From NCBI GenBank assembly GCA_963749605.1, contig CAVVNN010000002.1, positions 1,116,001-1,180,000 on the forward strand: 64,000 nucleotides of DNA, read 5' to 3'. Positions 27,953-36,708 of this stretch are shown here, piece after piece. The notes under the pieces are model-generated. The model did no database searches, was not told the origin of the DNA, and saw only the letters and a program-made list of their open reading frames with translations. Positions within the stretch are counted from its first letter, which is position 1, and the number at the start of each line of letters is the position of its first letter. This DNA is from CAVVNN01 sp963749605. GTDB taxonomy: Bacteria; Actinomycetota; Thermoleophilia; Solirubrobacterales; 70-9. A program made the translations under genes and the position numbers.

Positions 27953-28555
27953 ATGGAGGCTGGGGAGCCAGGGAAAGAGTCGGCTGAGCCGGTGCCCAAA
28001 CAGGTGAACCGGCGCAAATTGTTGCGCTGGGGGATCGTCGCCTTGGCGATGATCGTGGGGGTGATCGCCTGGCTGGCGACGCGCGACAACGGCGACGGCT
28101 CATCCGAACCTGCGCCTGCCGAAGCTGTCGCTCCACGAATCGTCACCGTGGCGGAACTGCGGGAAGCTGCCGTGACGCTGGGCCAGCCGATCTACTGGGC
28201 CGGTCCAATGGCCGGAAAAGAGCTTGAGCTGAGCGAACTGGGCGAAGGCGGCGTCCAGGTTCTCTACCTGCCCAAAGGCGCCGAAGTGGGAGAACAACCC
28301 GATGCCTACTTCTTCACCGTCGGCAGCTACCCGCTGCCCGATCCCGCCGCGGCCTTGGAAGGCTTCGCCAAGCGGCCTGGGACCGTCGTGCACCGCTCGC
28401 CCGACGGTCGCGAGGTCTTTGTCAGCAAGCAGAGGCCGGCCAATGTCTACTTCGCCAGCCCCGACAACAGCGTTCAGGTCGAGGTCTACGACCCCTCGTC
28501 CGGCAAGCGGGCGTTGAGCCTCGCCCTCTCGGGCCAGGTCAGCCCGGCAAACTGA
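27953..28555 (+). CDS. Membrane-anchored protein, unknown
   Basis: 200 residues. A single membrane anchor (LRWGIVALAMIVGVIAWLA, about residues 26-44) after a short basic/acidic cytoplasmic start, then an extracytoplasmic domain (TVAELREAAVTLGQPIYWAG, VQVLYLPKGAEVGEQP, FFTVGSYPLPDPAAALEGF). No known family recognised. The next gene, a large polytopic protein, starts 27 bases on and may be co-transcribed. Confidence 0.65.
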   Translation: MEAGEPGKESAEPVPKQVNRRKLLRWGIVALAMIVGVIAWLATRDNGDGSSEPAPAEAVAPRIVTVAELREAAVTLGQPIYWAGPMAGKELELSELGEGGVQVLYLPKGAEVGEQPDAYFFTVGSYPLPDPAAALEGFAKRPGTVVHRSPDGREVFVSKQRPANVYFASPDNSVQVEVYDPSSGKRALSLALSGQVSPAN

Positions 28556-28582
28556 GCCGGGACGGATAGGAATCGAAGCACG

Positions 28583-30880
28583 ATGAGCCTGCTCGTCGCC
28601 TGGATCGTCTACCCGCTGATCCTGGCGGCGCTTTGCGGCGGGGTCGGGTTGCTGGTCGACGCGCTCTGCAGGCAACGGCTGCCTGGTTCGCTGGTCCTGC
28701 CCACCGGGCTGGCGGGGATCGTCGTCGTCGGCCAGTTCACGACGCTCAGCGACGCGACGGCTGAGCTGACCGTCCCGGTCGTCGTGGTGCTCGCGGTGCT
28801 TGGCGCCGGATTCTCGCTGCCCTGGCGCTTCGGCCGCCTCAGTTGGTGGGCGACCGGCGCCGCACTCGCCGTCTTCGCAGTCTTCGCGACGCCGGTCGTC
28901 CTCTCCGGCGAGCCCACCTTCGCCGGCTACATCAAACTCGACGACACCTCCACCTGGCTGGCGCTGACCGACCGCGTCATGGAACACGGCCGCAGCCTCG
29001 CCGGGCTCGAACCGTCGACCTACCAGGCAACCCTCAACGCCAACCTGCCCTCCGGCTACCCGGTCGGCGTCTTCCTCCCCTTCGGCACGGCGCAGAAGCT
29101 GGTCGGTGGAGATCTCGCCTGGGTCTTCCAGCCCTACCTCTCCTTCCTCGCGGCGATGCTCTCGCTCTGCCTCTGGCAGATCGTCGGAGGGATCCTGCGC
29201 CGCCCCAGCCTGCGCGCGCTTGCCGTCTTCGTCGCCTCCCAGCCGGCCCTGCTGTTCGGCTACGCGCTGTGGGGCGGAGTGAAGGAGCTGGGGGCGGCGG
29301 TCTTCGTAGCGCTCGCCGCGGCGCTGGCGCCGGCGGTCGTGCGTGCCGGCGCCCTGCGCCGTGAGGCCGCCGTGCTCGCCCTCGCCGCTGGGGCCCTGGT
29401 CGGCGTGCTCAGCGTCGGCGGGCTGGTCTGGCTGGGACCGATGCTGCTGGTTCTGGCGATTCTCGCCGTGCATAACCTGGGCCGCCGAGACGCCGCTCTA
29501 CAGGCGCTCTCCTTCGCCGTCGCGGTGGCGGTGTTCTCAGTGCCGATCCTGATCGCCGGCGGCTTCAGCCCCTTCCAGTCGGGGCTGACCAAGGAAAGCG
29601 AGCTGGGCAACCTGATCGGGCCGCTCAACCCGTTTCAGGCGCTCGGCATCTGGCCCAGCGGCGACTTTCGCATCGACCCCTCTCTCACCGTGCCGAGCGT
29701 GATCCTGATCGCCCTCGGCATCTTCGCGGCGCTGTTCGGCCTCTGGGCGGCGTGGCGCAGGCGCAGCGTCGCGACGCTCCTCTTTGCGAGCAGCCTGCTC
29801 GCCTGCGCGGCAATCGTCGTCGTCGGCTCGCCCTGGGTGGGTGGCAAGGCGCTCGCCACCGCTGCCCCCGCGGCACTCTCGCTGGCGATCGCCGGGGCCA
29901 TCGTCGCCCTTCGAACCGACCGCCTCGCCGGCGCCGCCCTGATCGCCGTCGTCGCTGGCGGCGTGCTCTGGTCCAATGTCCTCGCCTACGGGGGCGTCAG
30001 CCTCGCCCCTTACGAGCAGCTCGCGGAACTGGAGAGCATCGGCAAGGAATTCGCCGGCCAGGGCCCGGCGCTGATGACCGAATACAACCCCTACGGCGCC
30101 CGCCACTTCCTGCGCAACCTGGATGGCGAAAGCGCCTCGGAGTTGCGGGACCGCGTGGTGCCACTGCGGGATGGAAGCGCCGCTGAAAAGGGCGCCGCGG
30201 TCGACACCGACGAATTGGATCTCAACGGCCTGCTCGAATTCCGCACCCTGGTCCTGCGCCGCTCGCCGGTGCGCAGCCGGCCACCCTCGCCCTACCGTCT
30301 CGTGCGCGCGGGCCGCTACTACGAGGTTTGGCAGCGGCCACTGGAACCCTCCTCCGGGATCCCCGAACACCAGCCCTATGGCGAAGACGACGAACCTGTG
30401 GCGGTGCCGCACTGCGACGAAATCAACGGCCTCGGCCTGCTCGCCCTCCAGCACCAAATGCAGAACGTCCGTCTGATTGCCGCTCGCCACGCTCCGGTCT
30501 ACGATGCGACCGACGGCACGCTGCGCATACCGCGCGCCGGCGTCTACGCCGCCTGGCTGAAGGGATCGGCTCGCGGCAACGTCGAACTGTATGTCGATGG
30601 ACGTAAGGTCGGCGAAGCGCGCCAGCAGCTCGAGAACGACGGCGGCTTCATCGAACTGGGTGAAACCCGCCTGAGCGAGGGAACCCATCACGCCGAACTG
30701 CACTTCGGGGGCGCCGACCTGCACCCCGGCAGCGGCGGCTTCCCCCGCCCCGAAACAGGCCCACTCCTATTCGCACCGGCCGGCGATGAGTCAGGCGAAC
30801 TCGTCTCCGTGCCAGTCGCGGAATCGAACCGTCTCTGCGGCAAGCCCTGGGACTGGATCGAGGCGGTGGGGTCCGGCTGA
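28583..30880 (+). CDS. Large polytopic membrane protein, GT-C-like
   Basis: 765 residues. The first 480 are mostly membrane helices with an early extracytoplasmic loop (SGEPTFAGYIKLDDTSTWLA, LPSGYPVGVFLPFGTA) as in GT-C glycosyltransferases. The last 270 are extracytoplasmic: YEQLAELESIGKEFAGQGPA followed by a beta-sandwich-like end (GVYAAWLKGSARGNVELYVD, GTHHAELHFGGADLHPGSGG). The acidic DD within the first loop would fit a lipid-linked sugar enzyme but no family motif is decisive. A hairpin overlaps the stop codon. Confidence 0.6.
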   Translation: MSLLVAWIVYPLILAALCGGVGLLVDALCRQRLPGSLVLPTGLAGIVVVGQFTTLSDATAELTVPVVVVLAVLGAGFSLPWRFGRLSWWATGAALAVFAVFATPVVLSGEPTFAGYIKLDDTSTWLALTDRVMEHGRSLAGLEPSTYQATLNANLPSGYPVGVFLPFGTAQKLVGGDLAWVFQPYLSFLAAMLSLCLWQIVGGILRRPSLRALAVFVASQPALLFGYALWGGVKELGAAVFVALAAALAPAVVRAGALRREAAVLALAAGALVGVLSVGGLVWLGPMLLVLAILAVHNLGRRDAALQALSFAVAVAVFSVPILIAGGFSPFQSGLTKESELGNLIGPLNPFQALGIWPSGDFRIDPSLTVPSVILIALGIFAALFGLWAAWRRRSVATLLFASSLLACAAIVVVGSPWVGGKALATAAPAALSLAIAGAIVALRTDRLAGAALIAVVAGGVLWSNVLAYGGVSLAPYEQLAELESIGKEFAGQGPALMTEYNPYGARHFLRNLDGESASELRDRVVPLRDGSAAEKGAAVDTDELDLNGLLEFRTLVLRRSPVRSRPPSPYRLVRAGRYYEVWQRPLEPSSGIPEHQPYGEDDEPVAVPHCDEINGLGLLALQHQMQNVRLIAARHAPVYDATDGTLRIPRAGVYAAWLKGSARGNVELYVDGRKVGEARQQLENDGGFIELGETRLSEGTHHAELHFGGADLHPGSGGFPRPETGPLLFAPAGDESGELVSVPVAESNRLCGKPWDWIEAVGSG

Positions 30881-30888
30881 GGACCCCA
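30867..30888. terminator. Hairpin between convergent genes
   Basis: TGGGGTCC (30867-30874) pairs with GGACCCCA (30881-30888), loop of 6 that contains the stop codon of the upstream gene. No T tract; could serve both directions. Confidence 0.5.
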
Positions 30889-30905
30889 GCGGACACCGGC
30901 AGCGC

Positions 30906-31652
30906 TCAGGACAGCGCAACGCCGGCTAGAGCGGCCACCTTCCAGGCACCGTTTTCCTGTTTCATCGGCATCGCGTAGACGGTCTTGTCGGGGCCGTAGT
31001 AGATGAGGAAGGACTGCTCGCCTTTCCGGCGGAGGCTGCCAGCATCGACGGTGGTGATTTCCCGCTGCACCGCTGCGGGCAGTGGCCGCGTGAAGGCCTT
31101 GAGGACCGGGGCGCAGCCCTGGCCTTTGAGCTGCGACGACTGCGAAGCGAGTTTTTCGAGCTGTTCGACGTTCGACTTGGCCAGGTAGGAGCAGGCAGTC
31201 GACCAGTCTTCTTTGGCGCGGGCAACGTAGAAGCCGTGCACCGCTTCCGCCGCTTCCCGGAGTTCCGATTCGTCGCTCTCCGAACCGAATTCCTGGATGC
31301 TGTTGTCGCCGCCCTTGGTGCGGAACTGCCCGGAGCCGCCACCCGACACCTTCAGGGGAGTCGCGACGTCCTTTGCCGCCGATCCGCCAGAGTCGTTGCT
31401 GCTGCCGCTCTGCTTGGAGCTCGCGCCGCCGGAGTCGGACTTCTTGCTCGCGCCCCCAGCGGTCGCGGTCGCTCCGCCTTCCTTCTGGGTGGAGGTCTTT
31501 TCCGCGGCGGTCGAGCCCGTGGTCGATGTCGAGCTTCCACTGCCGCCGCAGGCGGCAAGCAGCACCGCCGCAAACGCGGCGGCGACAAGCGCGGCGATCG
31601 GCCGTGTCCCTCCCCTGCTCACCGGCGGCGATTGTATTGGGCGGGTACTCAC
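30906..31652 (-). CDS. Secreted lipoprotein, paralogue of the gene at 63571
   Basis: About 248 residues. Signal plus lipobox (FAAVLLAACGGSGSS), then a long Ser/Gly/Thr/Lys linker and a C-terminal domain (HGFYVARAKEDWSTACSYLA, REITTVDAGSLRRKGEQSFL, WKVAALAGVALS). The same layout, including DNSIQ and Gly-Gly-Gly spacing, recurs in the gene at 63571. Function unknown; the C-terminal domain resembles SnoaL/lumazine-binding-like extracellular folds in outline. The GTG at 31652 overlaps the upstream gene's stop (GTGA). Confidence 0.7.
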   Translation of the reverse strand: MSTRPIQSPPVSRGGTRPIAALVAAAFAAVLLAACGGSGSSTSTTGSTAAEKTSTQKEGGATATAGGASKKSDSGGASSKQSGSSNDSGGSAAKDVATPLKVSGGGSGQFRTKGGDNSIQEFGSESDESELREAAEAVHGFYVARAKEDWSTACSYLAKSNVEQLEKLASQSSQLKGQGCAPVLKAFTRPLPAAVQREITTVDAGSLRRKGEQSFLIYYGPDKTVYAMPMKQENGAWKVAALAGVALS

Positions 31653-32437
31653 CCCCGCACCTCGCAGCGTCGCGCCACCGACGTGGTCAGCCGGCTGCCG
31701 CTGTCGAAGCCGTAGGTGGCCTTGGCGAAGGGGAAGAAGGCGCTGGCGAAGCCGTCCGGGGCGGTGCAGGCGGCGGAGACGTAGGAGCGGCGGGCGCCGC
31801 GGTAGGTGTAGGTGCGGCGCAGGGTCATGTCGAAGTGGGTGATGTAGGCCCAGTTCTGGGCGGTGGGCGGCAGGGTGGTGCTCATCACGGTGCCGAAGAC
31901 GCCCCTGTGCCTGCTGAGGCGGAAGGTAAGGACGAAGGCCCCCGGCGGGTCTCGGACGTAGGCCTGGGCGAGGATCAGCTTGTGACCGTGCTTCGTAGGG
32001 CCGTTGAAGGCAAGGAGCTTTGCCTTGAGCGAGAAGACCGGCTGGCCGGGGAGCCGTACCTGCACGGTGACGTGGCCCGAGCCGACCAGCGCCCGGCCGC
32101 AGATCGCCCGCGCCCCGTCTTCGGTGGCGGGCTGGATCGTCTTGACCTGGCAGGTCGGCAGGCCGCGGTCGAAGAGTCGGCCCTGGCGGTTGATCGCGAC
32201 CGAAATCGTGCGCAGTTGGGGCAGCTGATCGTCGTTGCCGCTGGCGCTTTTCACGTTGCCGGCGACCCGAACCGCGACCGGGACCACCGTCTTGCGCGGC
32301 AACCTGGTCGGCGAGAGGCCGCCGTCGAAGGAGACGACGAGGTCGCCTTCCTTGCTCAGCTCGGCACTGGCGGGGATGCTGGCGCAAAGCAGGAGCGCGG
32401 CGGCGGCGATGAGGAGCCTTGCGGCTCGCGCACTCAA
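31649..32437 (-). CDS. Secreted protein, paralogue of 36709-37497
   Basis: 262 residues. Signal peptide (RLLIAAAALLLCASIPASA), then ELSKEGDLVVSFDGGLSPTR, RALVGSGHVTVQV, LLAFNG, RRTYTYRGARRSYVSAACTA and ending VARRCEVRG. Shares the whole layout with the protein at 36.7 kb. Four Cys could form two disulfides. Function unknown. The TTG start overlaps the preceding stop (TTGA), placing it in the middle of a three-gene secreted-protein operon. Confidence 0.7.
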   Translation of the reverse strand: MSARAARLLIAAAALLLCASIPASAELSKEGDLVVSFDGGLSPTRLPRKTVVPVAVRVAGNVKSASGNDDQLPQLRTISVAINRQGRLFDRGLPTCQVKTIQPATEDGARAICGRALVGSGHVTVQVRLPGQPVFSLKAKLLAFNGPTKHGHKLILAQAYVRDPPGAFVLTFRLSRHRGVFGTVMSTTLPPTAQNWAYITHFDMTLRRTYTYRGARRSYVSAACTAPDGFASAFFPFAKATYGFDSGSRLTTSVARRCEVRG

Positions 32438-32931
32438 CCGAACCTCGAGGGATCGATGCGGCAGTAGTCGAAGCCGAAGCCGAGCACCGTGTTGTTGGCG
32501 AGGTTGGAGTTGTGGTTGAGATCCACCGAATAGGATTCCGCCTTGTGCTTGTCGTCGGCGGCGAGGGCGCGGCCGACCTTCTGGATCAGGTTCTTCTCGC
32601 CGCGCAGGTAACCCAGCCACTTGCCGAGCCTGGCTTCGTCGGCCGTCGGCCGGGGAACGGCTTCGATCTGGCGGATCGTCTTGGCGAAGGCCGTCGCGGC
32701 GCGGAAGAAGTGATTCGAGGCCTGCTTCAGCTTGCCCGCCTTCACCTGGCCTTTGGCGCCCTTGAAGATGCGTTTGTTGGCGGTCACGTTCGTCTTGCAG
32801 ACCGGCTCGACCCGGGCGACATATTCTTCGCGGCTGAGTTCGGCGGCGCCGGCGAGGGGAACCGCCGCCGCCAGCAGCACCGCCACGGCGGCGGCTGCCG
32901 GCCCCAGCCTCTTCCCCTGCGTCCTCTTCAT
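32434..32931 (-). CDS. Secreted helical protein
   Basis: 165 residues. Signal peptide (AAAVAVLLAAAVPLAGAA) and a mature helical domain opening with REEYVARVEPVCKTNVTANK and closing FDYCRIDPSRF; the two Cys probably pair. The pattern of conserved Arg/Lys helices and terminal Cys recalls small secreted proteins common in Thermoleophilia, but I cannot name a function. First gene of the three-gene operon. Confidence 0.65.
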   Translation of the reverse strand: MKRTQGKRLGPAAAAVAVLLAAAVPLAGAAELSREEYVARVEPVCKTNVTANKRIFKGAKGQVKAGKLKQASNHFFRAATAFAKTIRQIEAVPRPTADEARLGKWLGYLRGEKNLIQKVGRALAADDKHKAESYSVDLNHNSNLANNTVLGFGFDYCRIDPSRFG

Positions 32932-33019
32932 CTCAAAAGCCTCCCGGTCTCATTGTCCCTGGCCCATTTCCCTGGCCGATTGTCCCTGGCCTATCTTCCC
33001 GCACATTCGAAGAACACGC

Positions 33020-36000
33020 CTAAGCGGCGTGAAGCCCGATTCTGGGCAGGATCCTGTCGACCGCGCGCGGCAGCCACCAGACCCGCTCGCCGACCAGCAG
33101 CATCAGCGCCGGCAGGAGCACGATCCGCACCACGGTGGCGTCGAGCACGACGGCGACGGTGAGGCCGACGCCGAGCTGGCTGACGGTGGCGATCGGCGCC
33201 CCGGCGAAGGCGACGAAGACGGCGACCATGATCGCCGCGGCGCCGGTGATGACGCGCGCCGTTCGCTCCAGGCCGAAGGCGATCGCCTCCTCGTTGGTGG
33301 CGCCCGCCTCGTGGCTCTCGCGCATCCGGGTCAGCAGGAAGACCGCGTAGTCGATCGAGAGGCCGAAGACGATGCCGAAGATCCCCGCCGCCCCGATCGC
33401 GTCGACGTATGTGTGGCCGCCCAGCGGCCAGCCCGCCGGCAGGTCGAAGAGCAGGGTCAGCACGCCGAAGGCGACGGCGACGGTGGCGAGGTTCAGCCCG
33501 ACGGCGATCGCCGCCAGCGGCAGGGCGCGCAGGACGAGGAGCAGGACGAGGAAGGTGGCGAGGGTGATCGCCGCGACCACCAGCGGGATTCGCGAGGCGA
33601 TCGCGTTGCTGTAGTCGGCGAGCTGGGCGGGGCCGCCGGTGACTCCCGTCGCCAGGCCGGAGGAGTCCGCGAGGGAGGCGGCGTCGCCCTTCAGCCGCCC
33701 GTTCAGCGCTTCGGAGCCCGGGGTGTTGAAGGTGTAGCGGGGGATGACCAGCATCTGGGCGGCCTGGCCCCCATGGCGCAGGTCGATCACCCTCCCCGCG
33801 CGCTCGCGCTCGGCCCGCGGCGCTCCCGCCAGGGAGGAGAGGACGAAGTAGCCCGAGTCGAAGATCCCCGGCGAGGAGCGGCGCAGGTGCCCCACCTGGC
33901 GCTGCAGGCGCGAGGCCGAGGCGTTGACCTGAACCCCGGCGCGGGCCAGGCCGCCCTGCAGCGGGCGGGAGGCGTGGAAGCCCCCGGCGAGGTGGCTCTG
34001 CAGGGCGCCGGCGCCGCCGCTGAGCCGAGAGAGGCCGCCGACGAGCTGGGAGGCGCCGGCGCCGAGCCGCGCGAGGCCGGCGGGAAGGGGGCCCGCCGCC
34101 CCGGCCAGCCTCCCGGCGCCGCTGTGGAGCTTCGCGCTCCCCTTGGCGAGGCGGACCTGCCCGGCGTGGAGGCGGGTCGCGTTTGCGTGGACGCGCTTTG
34201 CCTGGTTGCGGGCAAGGGCGAGCGCTTCTACCAGGCGTTCGGATTCGCGGACCTCGGTTGCGAGGCTCGGGTCGCTCGCCGCCGCCTGCTCCAGCGTCGT
34301 CCGCAGCCGCCTGGCGCGGGCGAGCCCGCCGCTGCGCAGGACCGGCAGCAGGTCGCCGAGTTCGTCGCGGACCGAGCGCGACCCGAGCGCGGCCCGGCGC
34401 TGGCCTTCGGCCAGCTTCCCCGAGCCTTCGTCGAGGCGCCCAAGGGCTTCGATCGCCCGGCCGGCGCCCGAGGCGGCGCGTTCGATGCCGCCCGAGATCT
34501 GCTGCGCCCCTTCTCCCGCTCGCACCGAGCCGCTGGCGAGCAGGCCGGCGCCCGCGGCGGCGACGGAGAGCCCGCTGCGCAAGCGGCCGACGCCGCCCGC
34601 CGCCTGCCCGAGCTTGCGGCCCAGGCGGATCAGCTTTTCGGGACTCGCCTCCCCCCTCCCCGCCAGCAGATCGTTGCCGCTTCTGCGCAGCGGCGCCACC
34701 TTGCGCGAGACCTGCCCGGGGCCGACCACCGCCTGCACGGCGGGGTCGGCGGCGATCTGTCGTTGCGAGCGGGAGAGGGCGGCGAGGGAGCGGGGGTTGG
34801 TTATCGGTCCCCGGTCGGTGGCGGCGACGAGGAGGAAGGGGGCATCCCAGCCCGCCCCGATCGCGCGGTCGAGGGTTTCCGCGTTGCGCCGGGCGGTGTT
34901 GGAGGTGGGCAGTTGGGAGGCGCTCGGCGGCCCGGTCTTCAGCGCCAGCGCCGGCGCGGCGAGGAGGAGGAGGAGGACGCCTATCGCGGCGGCGGCGAGG
35001 CGGGGCCTGGCGAGCGCGGCGCCGACGACCGCCATCAGGCGCTCGCCGCTCCGGTTCGTGTTGAGCTGCCAGCGGTCGAGGTGATGGCCGAGCAGGAAGA
35101 GCAGCGGCGGGGCGATCAGGGTGGCGATCGCGACGCTGAGCGCGGTGACCAGGATCGCGGCGCCGGCGAGGGAGAGGAAGAGGTTGCCGGGCATCACCCA
35201 GAGGGTCACCGCCATCGCCAGGACCAGGGTCGAGCCGGCGAAGGCGGTGGTGCGTCCGGCGGTGTGGCGGGTGCGCCAGGCGGCGCCCAGCGGCTCGGCT
35301 CCCGCCGCCAGCTCCTCGCGGAAGCGGGAGACCATCAAGAGGGCGTAGTCGACACCGAGGGCGAGGCCCATCATCGAGCAGACGGTGAGGGCGAAGCCGT
35401 CGATCGCGAGATGGGAGGCGGCGAGGGCGAGCAGGCCGCGGGCGCCGGTCACCGCCGCCGCGCCGAAGGCGAGCGGGATCGCGGCGGCAAGCGGCGAGCG
35501 GAAGACGAGGAGCAGGACGAGGAGGAGGAAGGGGATCGCGACCAGCTCGGCGATCTGCGTCGAGCGCACCGATTCGTCCTGGATCGCCCGCGAGAGGGTG
35601 GCGAAGCCGGTCTGGGTGGCGGTGACCGGCGGGTGGGTCTTCGCTTCGAGAGTGCGGTTGAGGTAGGGGACGGTGTCCTTGACGGCTTGCTCGGCGGAGA
35701 CGTGGAAGTCGACCAGGACCAGGGCCTTGCGAGGGCTCGGCCGCAGGCGCGCGAGGTGGCCGCGGTCCCAGGGGGAGAGCGTGGTGACCTTGGGGTCGCG
35801 CCGCAGGGTGCGGATCAGGGCGGGGCCCTGGCGATCGAGCGCGGGGGCTGGGCCGCGGAGGAGGATCGCGAAGGGGGCGGAGTCGCCGAAGTGGGAGCGC
35901 AGCAGCGCGCCCGCACGGGCCGACTCGGTTCCCGGGACGCCGAGCGAGGTGGGCCGCAGCTTCCCCTCGACGCCGAGGCCGAGCAGGCCGAGGACGACGA

Positions 36001-36064
36001 GGGCGGCCAGCGCCGCCCCAAGGGTGGCGCGGGGGTGGCGGAGGGTCAGCGGCGGGCGCGTCAC
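33020..36064 (-). CDS. MMPL-family RND transporter
   Basis: 1014 residues. Two blocks of membrane helices: residues 15-370 (GLALGVDYALLMVSRFREEL with the conserved Asp-Tyr proton-relay region) and 750-1000 (IVFGLSIDYAVFLLTRMRES). Between them lies a long extracytoplasmic Ala/Gly/Leu/Ser/Arg region (about 430-650) of repeating coiled helices, far longer than a normal docking domain. Family members export lipids or glycolipids. The GTG start begins MTRPPLTLRHPRA. Not co-directional with any lipid-synthesis gene here. Confidence 0.88.
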   Translation of the reverse strand: MTRPPLTLRHPRATLGAALAALVVLGLLGLGVEGKLRPTSLGVPGTESARAGALLRSHFGDSAPFAILLRGPAPALDRQGPALIRTLRRDPKVTTLSPWDRGHLARLRPSPRKALVLVDFHVSAEQAVKDTVPYLNRTLEAKTHPPVTATQTGFATLSRAIQDESVRSTQIAELVAIPFLLLVLLLVFRSPLAAAIPLAFGAAAVTGARGLLALAASHLAIDGFALTVCSMMGLALGVDYALLMVSRFREELAAGAEPLGAAWRTRHTAGRTTAFAGSTLVLAMAVTLWVMPGNLFLSLAGAAILVTALSVAIATLIAPPLLFLLGHHLDRWQLNTNRSGERLMAVVGAALARPRLAAAAIGVLLLLLAAPALALKTGPPSASQLPTSNTARRNAETLDRAIGAGWDAPFLLVAATDRGPITNPRSLAALSRSQRQIAADPAVQAVVGPGQVSRKVAPLRRSGNDLLAGRGEASPEKLIRLGRKLGQAAGGVGRLRSGLSVAAAGAGLLASGSVRAGEGAQQISGGIERAASGAGRAIEALGRLDEGSGKLAEGQRRAALGSRSVRDELGDLLPVLRSGGLARARRLRTTLEQAAASDPSLATEVRESERLVEALALARNQAKRVHANATRLHAGQVRLAKGSAKLHSGAGRLAGAAGPLPAGLARLGAGASQLVGGLSRLSGGAGALQSHLAGGFHASRPLQGGLARAGVQVNASASRLQRQVGHLRRSSPGIFDSGYFVLSSLAGAPRAERERAGRVIDLRHGGQAAQMLVIPRYTFNTPGSEALNGRLKGDAASLADSSGLATGVTGGPAQLADYSNAIASRIPLVVAAITLATFLVLLLVLRALPLAAIAVGLNLATVAVAFGVLTLLFDLPAGWPLGGHTYVDAIGAAGIFGIVFGLSIDYAVFLLTRMRESHEAGATNEEAIAFGLERTARVITGAAAIMVAVFVAFAGAPIATVSQLGVGLTVAVVLDATVVRIVLLPALMLLVGERVWWLPRAVDRILPRIGLHAA

Positions 36065-36278
36065 AGCGCCTGCGCTCTCGCTACCTCAAGCCTCCTGTTC
36101 GCACTCTCAGCTGGCATCTCTCCTCACTCGCCCCACGCTCCGTCGGCGAGGCCCCGCCCCCTAGTCAAGAGCGCTTCACATCATATGTTGGCAAGGGGTC
36201 ACTGCCCCAGGGTCGCGGCGGAGGGGACGAGGACCGAAGCGGCGATCGCGTTCAGGTAGCCGGTGAGCGCCGCGCCGG

Positions 36279-36641
36279 TCAGGACAGCTGCGTCGTGATG
36301 ACGGCGAGGAAGCCGACCGTCATGGTGACGATCATGCCCCCTCCGACCTGGATGGCCATGCGCTGCATGGCGGCAAAGCGGTCATCCATACGGTCGAAGC
36401 GGCCTTCCATACGGTCGAGGCGCTTGTCGACCTGGTCGAAGCGCATGTCGACCTGGTCGAAGCGCATGTCGACTTGTTCGAAGCGGCTGTCGACCTGTTC
36501 GAAGCGCTTGTCGACCTGTTCGAAGCGCTTGTCGACCTTCCTGAAGCCCTCGTCGACCTGCCTGAAGCCCTCGTCGACGCGGTGGTTCAGGTCATCCAGC
36601 CTCTCGTCGGACCAGCTTTGCCTCATCGCCTCCATGATCAT
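36279..36641 (-). CDS. Coiled-coil membrane protein with 7-residue repeats
   Basis: 120 residues. About ten consecutive heptads of the type RFEQVDK/RFDQVDM (residues 22-92) form a long coiled coil, followed by a C-terminal membrane segment (VGGGMIVTMTVGFLAVITT). The heptads are encoded by near-identical 21-base tandem repeats (about 36370-36580). The layout recalls small tail-anchored coiled-coil proteins; function unknown. Confidence 0.7.
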   Translation of the reverse strand: MIMEAMRQSWSDERLDDLNHRVDEGFRQVDEGFRKVDKRFEQVDKRFEQVDSRFEQVDMRFDQVDMRFDQVDKRLDRMEGRFDRMDDRFAAMQRMAIQVGGGMIVTMTVGFLAVITTQLS

Positions 36642-36660
36642 GGCACCTTAGAAGACAAAA

Positions 36661-36699
36661 CGTTGCATAGGTGTGCCGCAGCGTAAAAAATTTGCAACG
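36661..36699 (-). terminator. Possible intrinsic terminator
   Basis: On the minus strand CGTTGCA (36693-36699) pairs with TGCAACG (36661-36667), followed by TTTT. Long loop. It would end transcripts from the secreted-protein gene at 36709. Confidence 0.35.
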
Positions 36700-36708
36700 G
36701 AAATCTCT

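Noticed and set aside
32732..36259. Plus-strand open frame of 1175 codons
   Set aside because: It is antisense to the MMPL transporter, which has clear family motifs. GC-rich codon use leaves the opposite strand open.
36370..36580. Regular 21-base repeats considered as CRISPR-like array
   Set aside because: Repeats are contiguous without spacers, multiples of three, and encode coiled-coil heptads.
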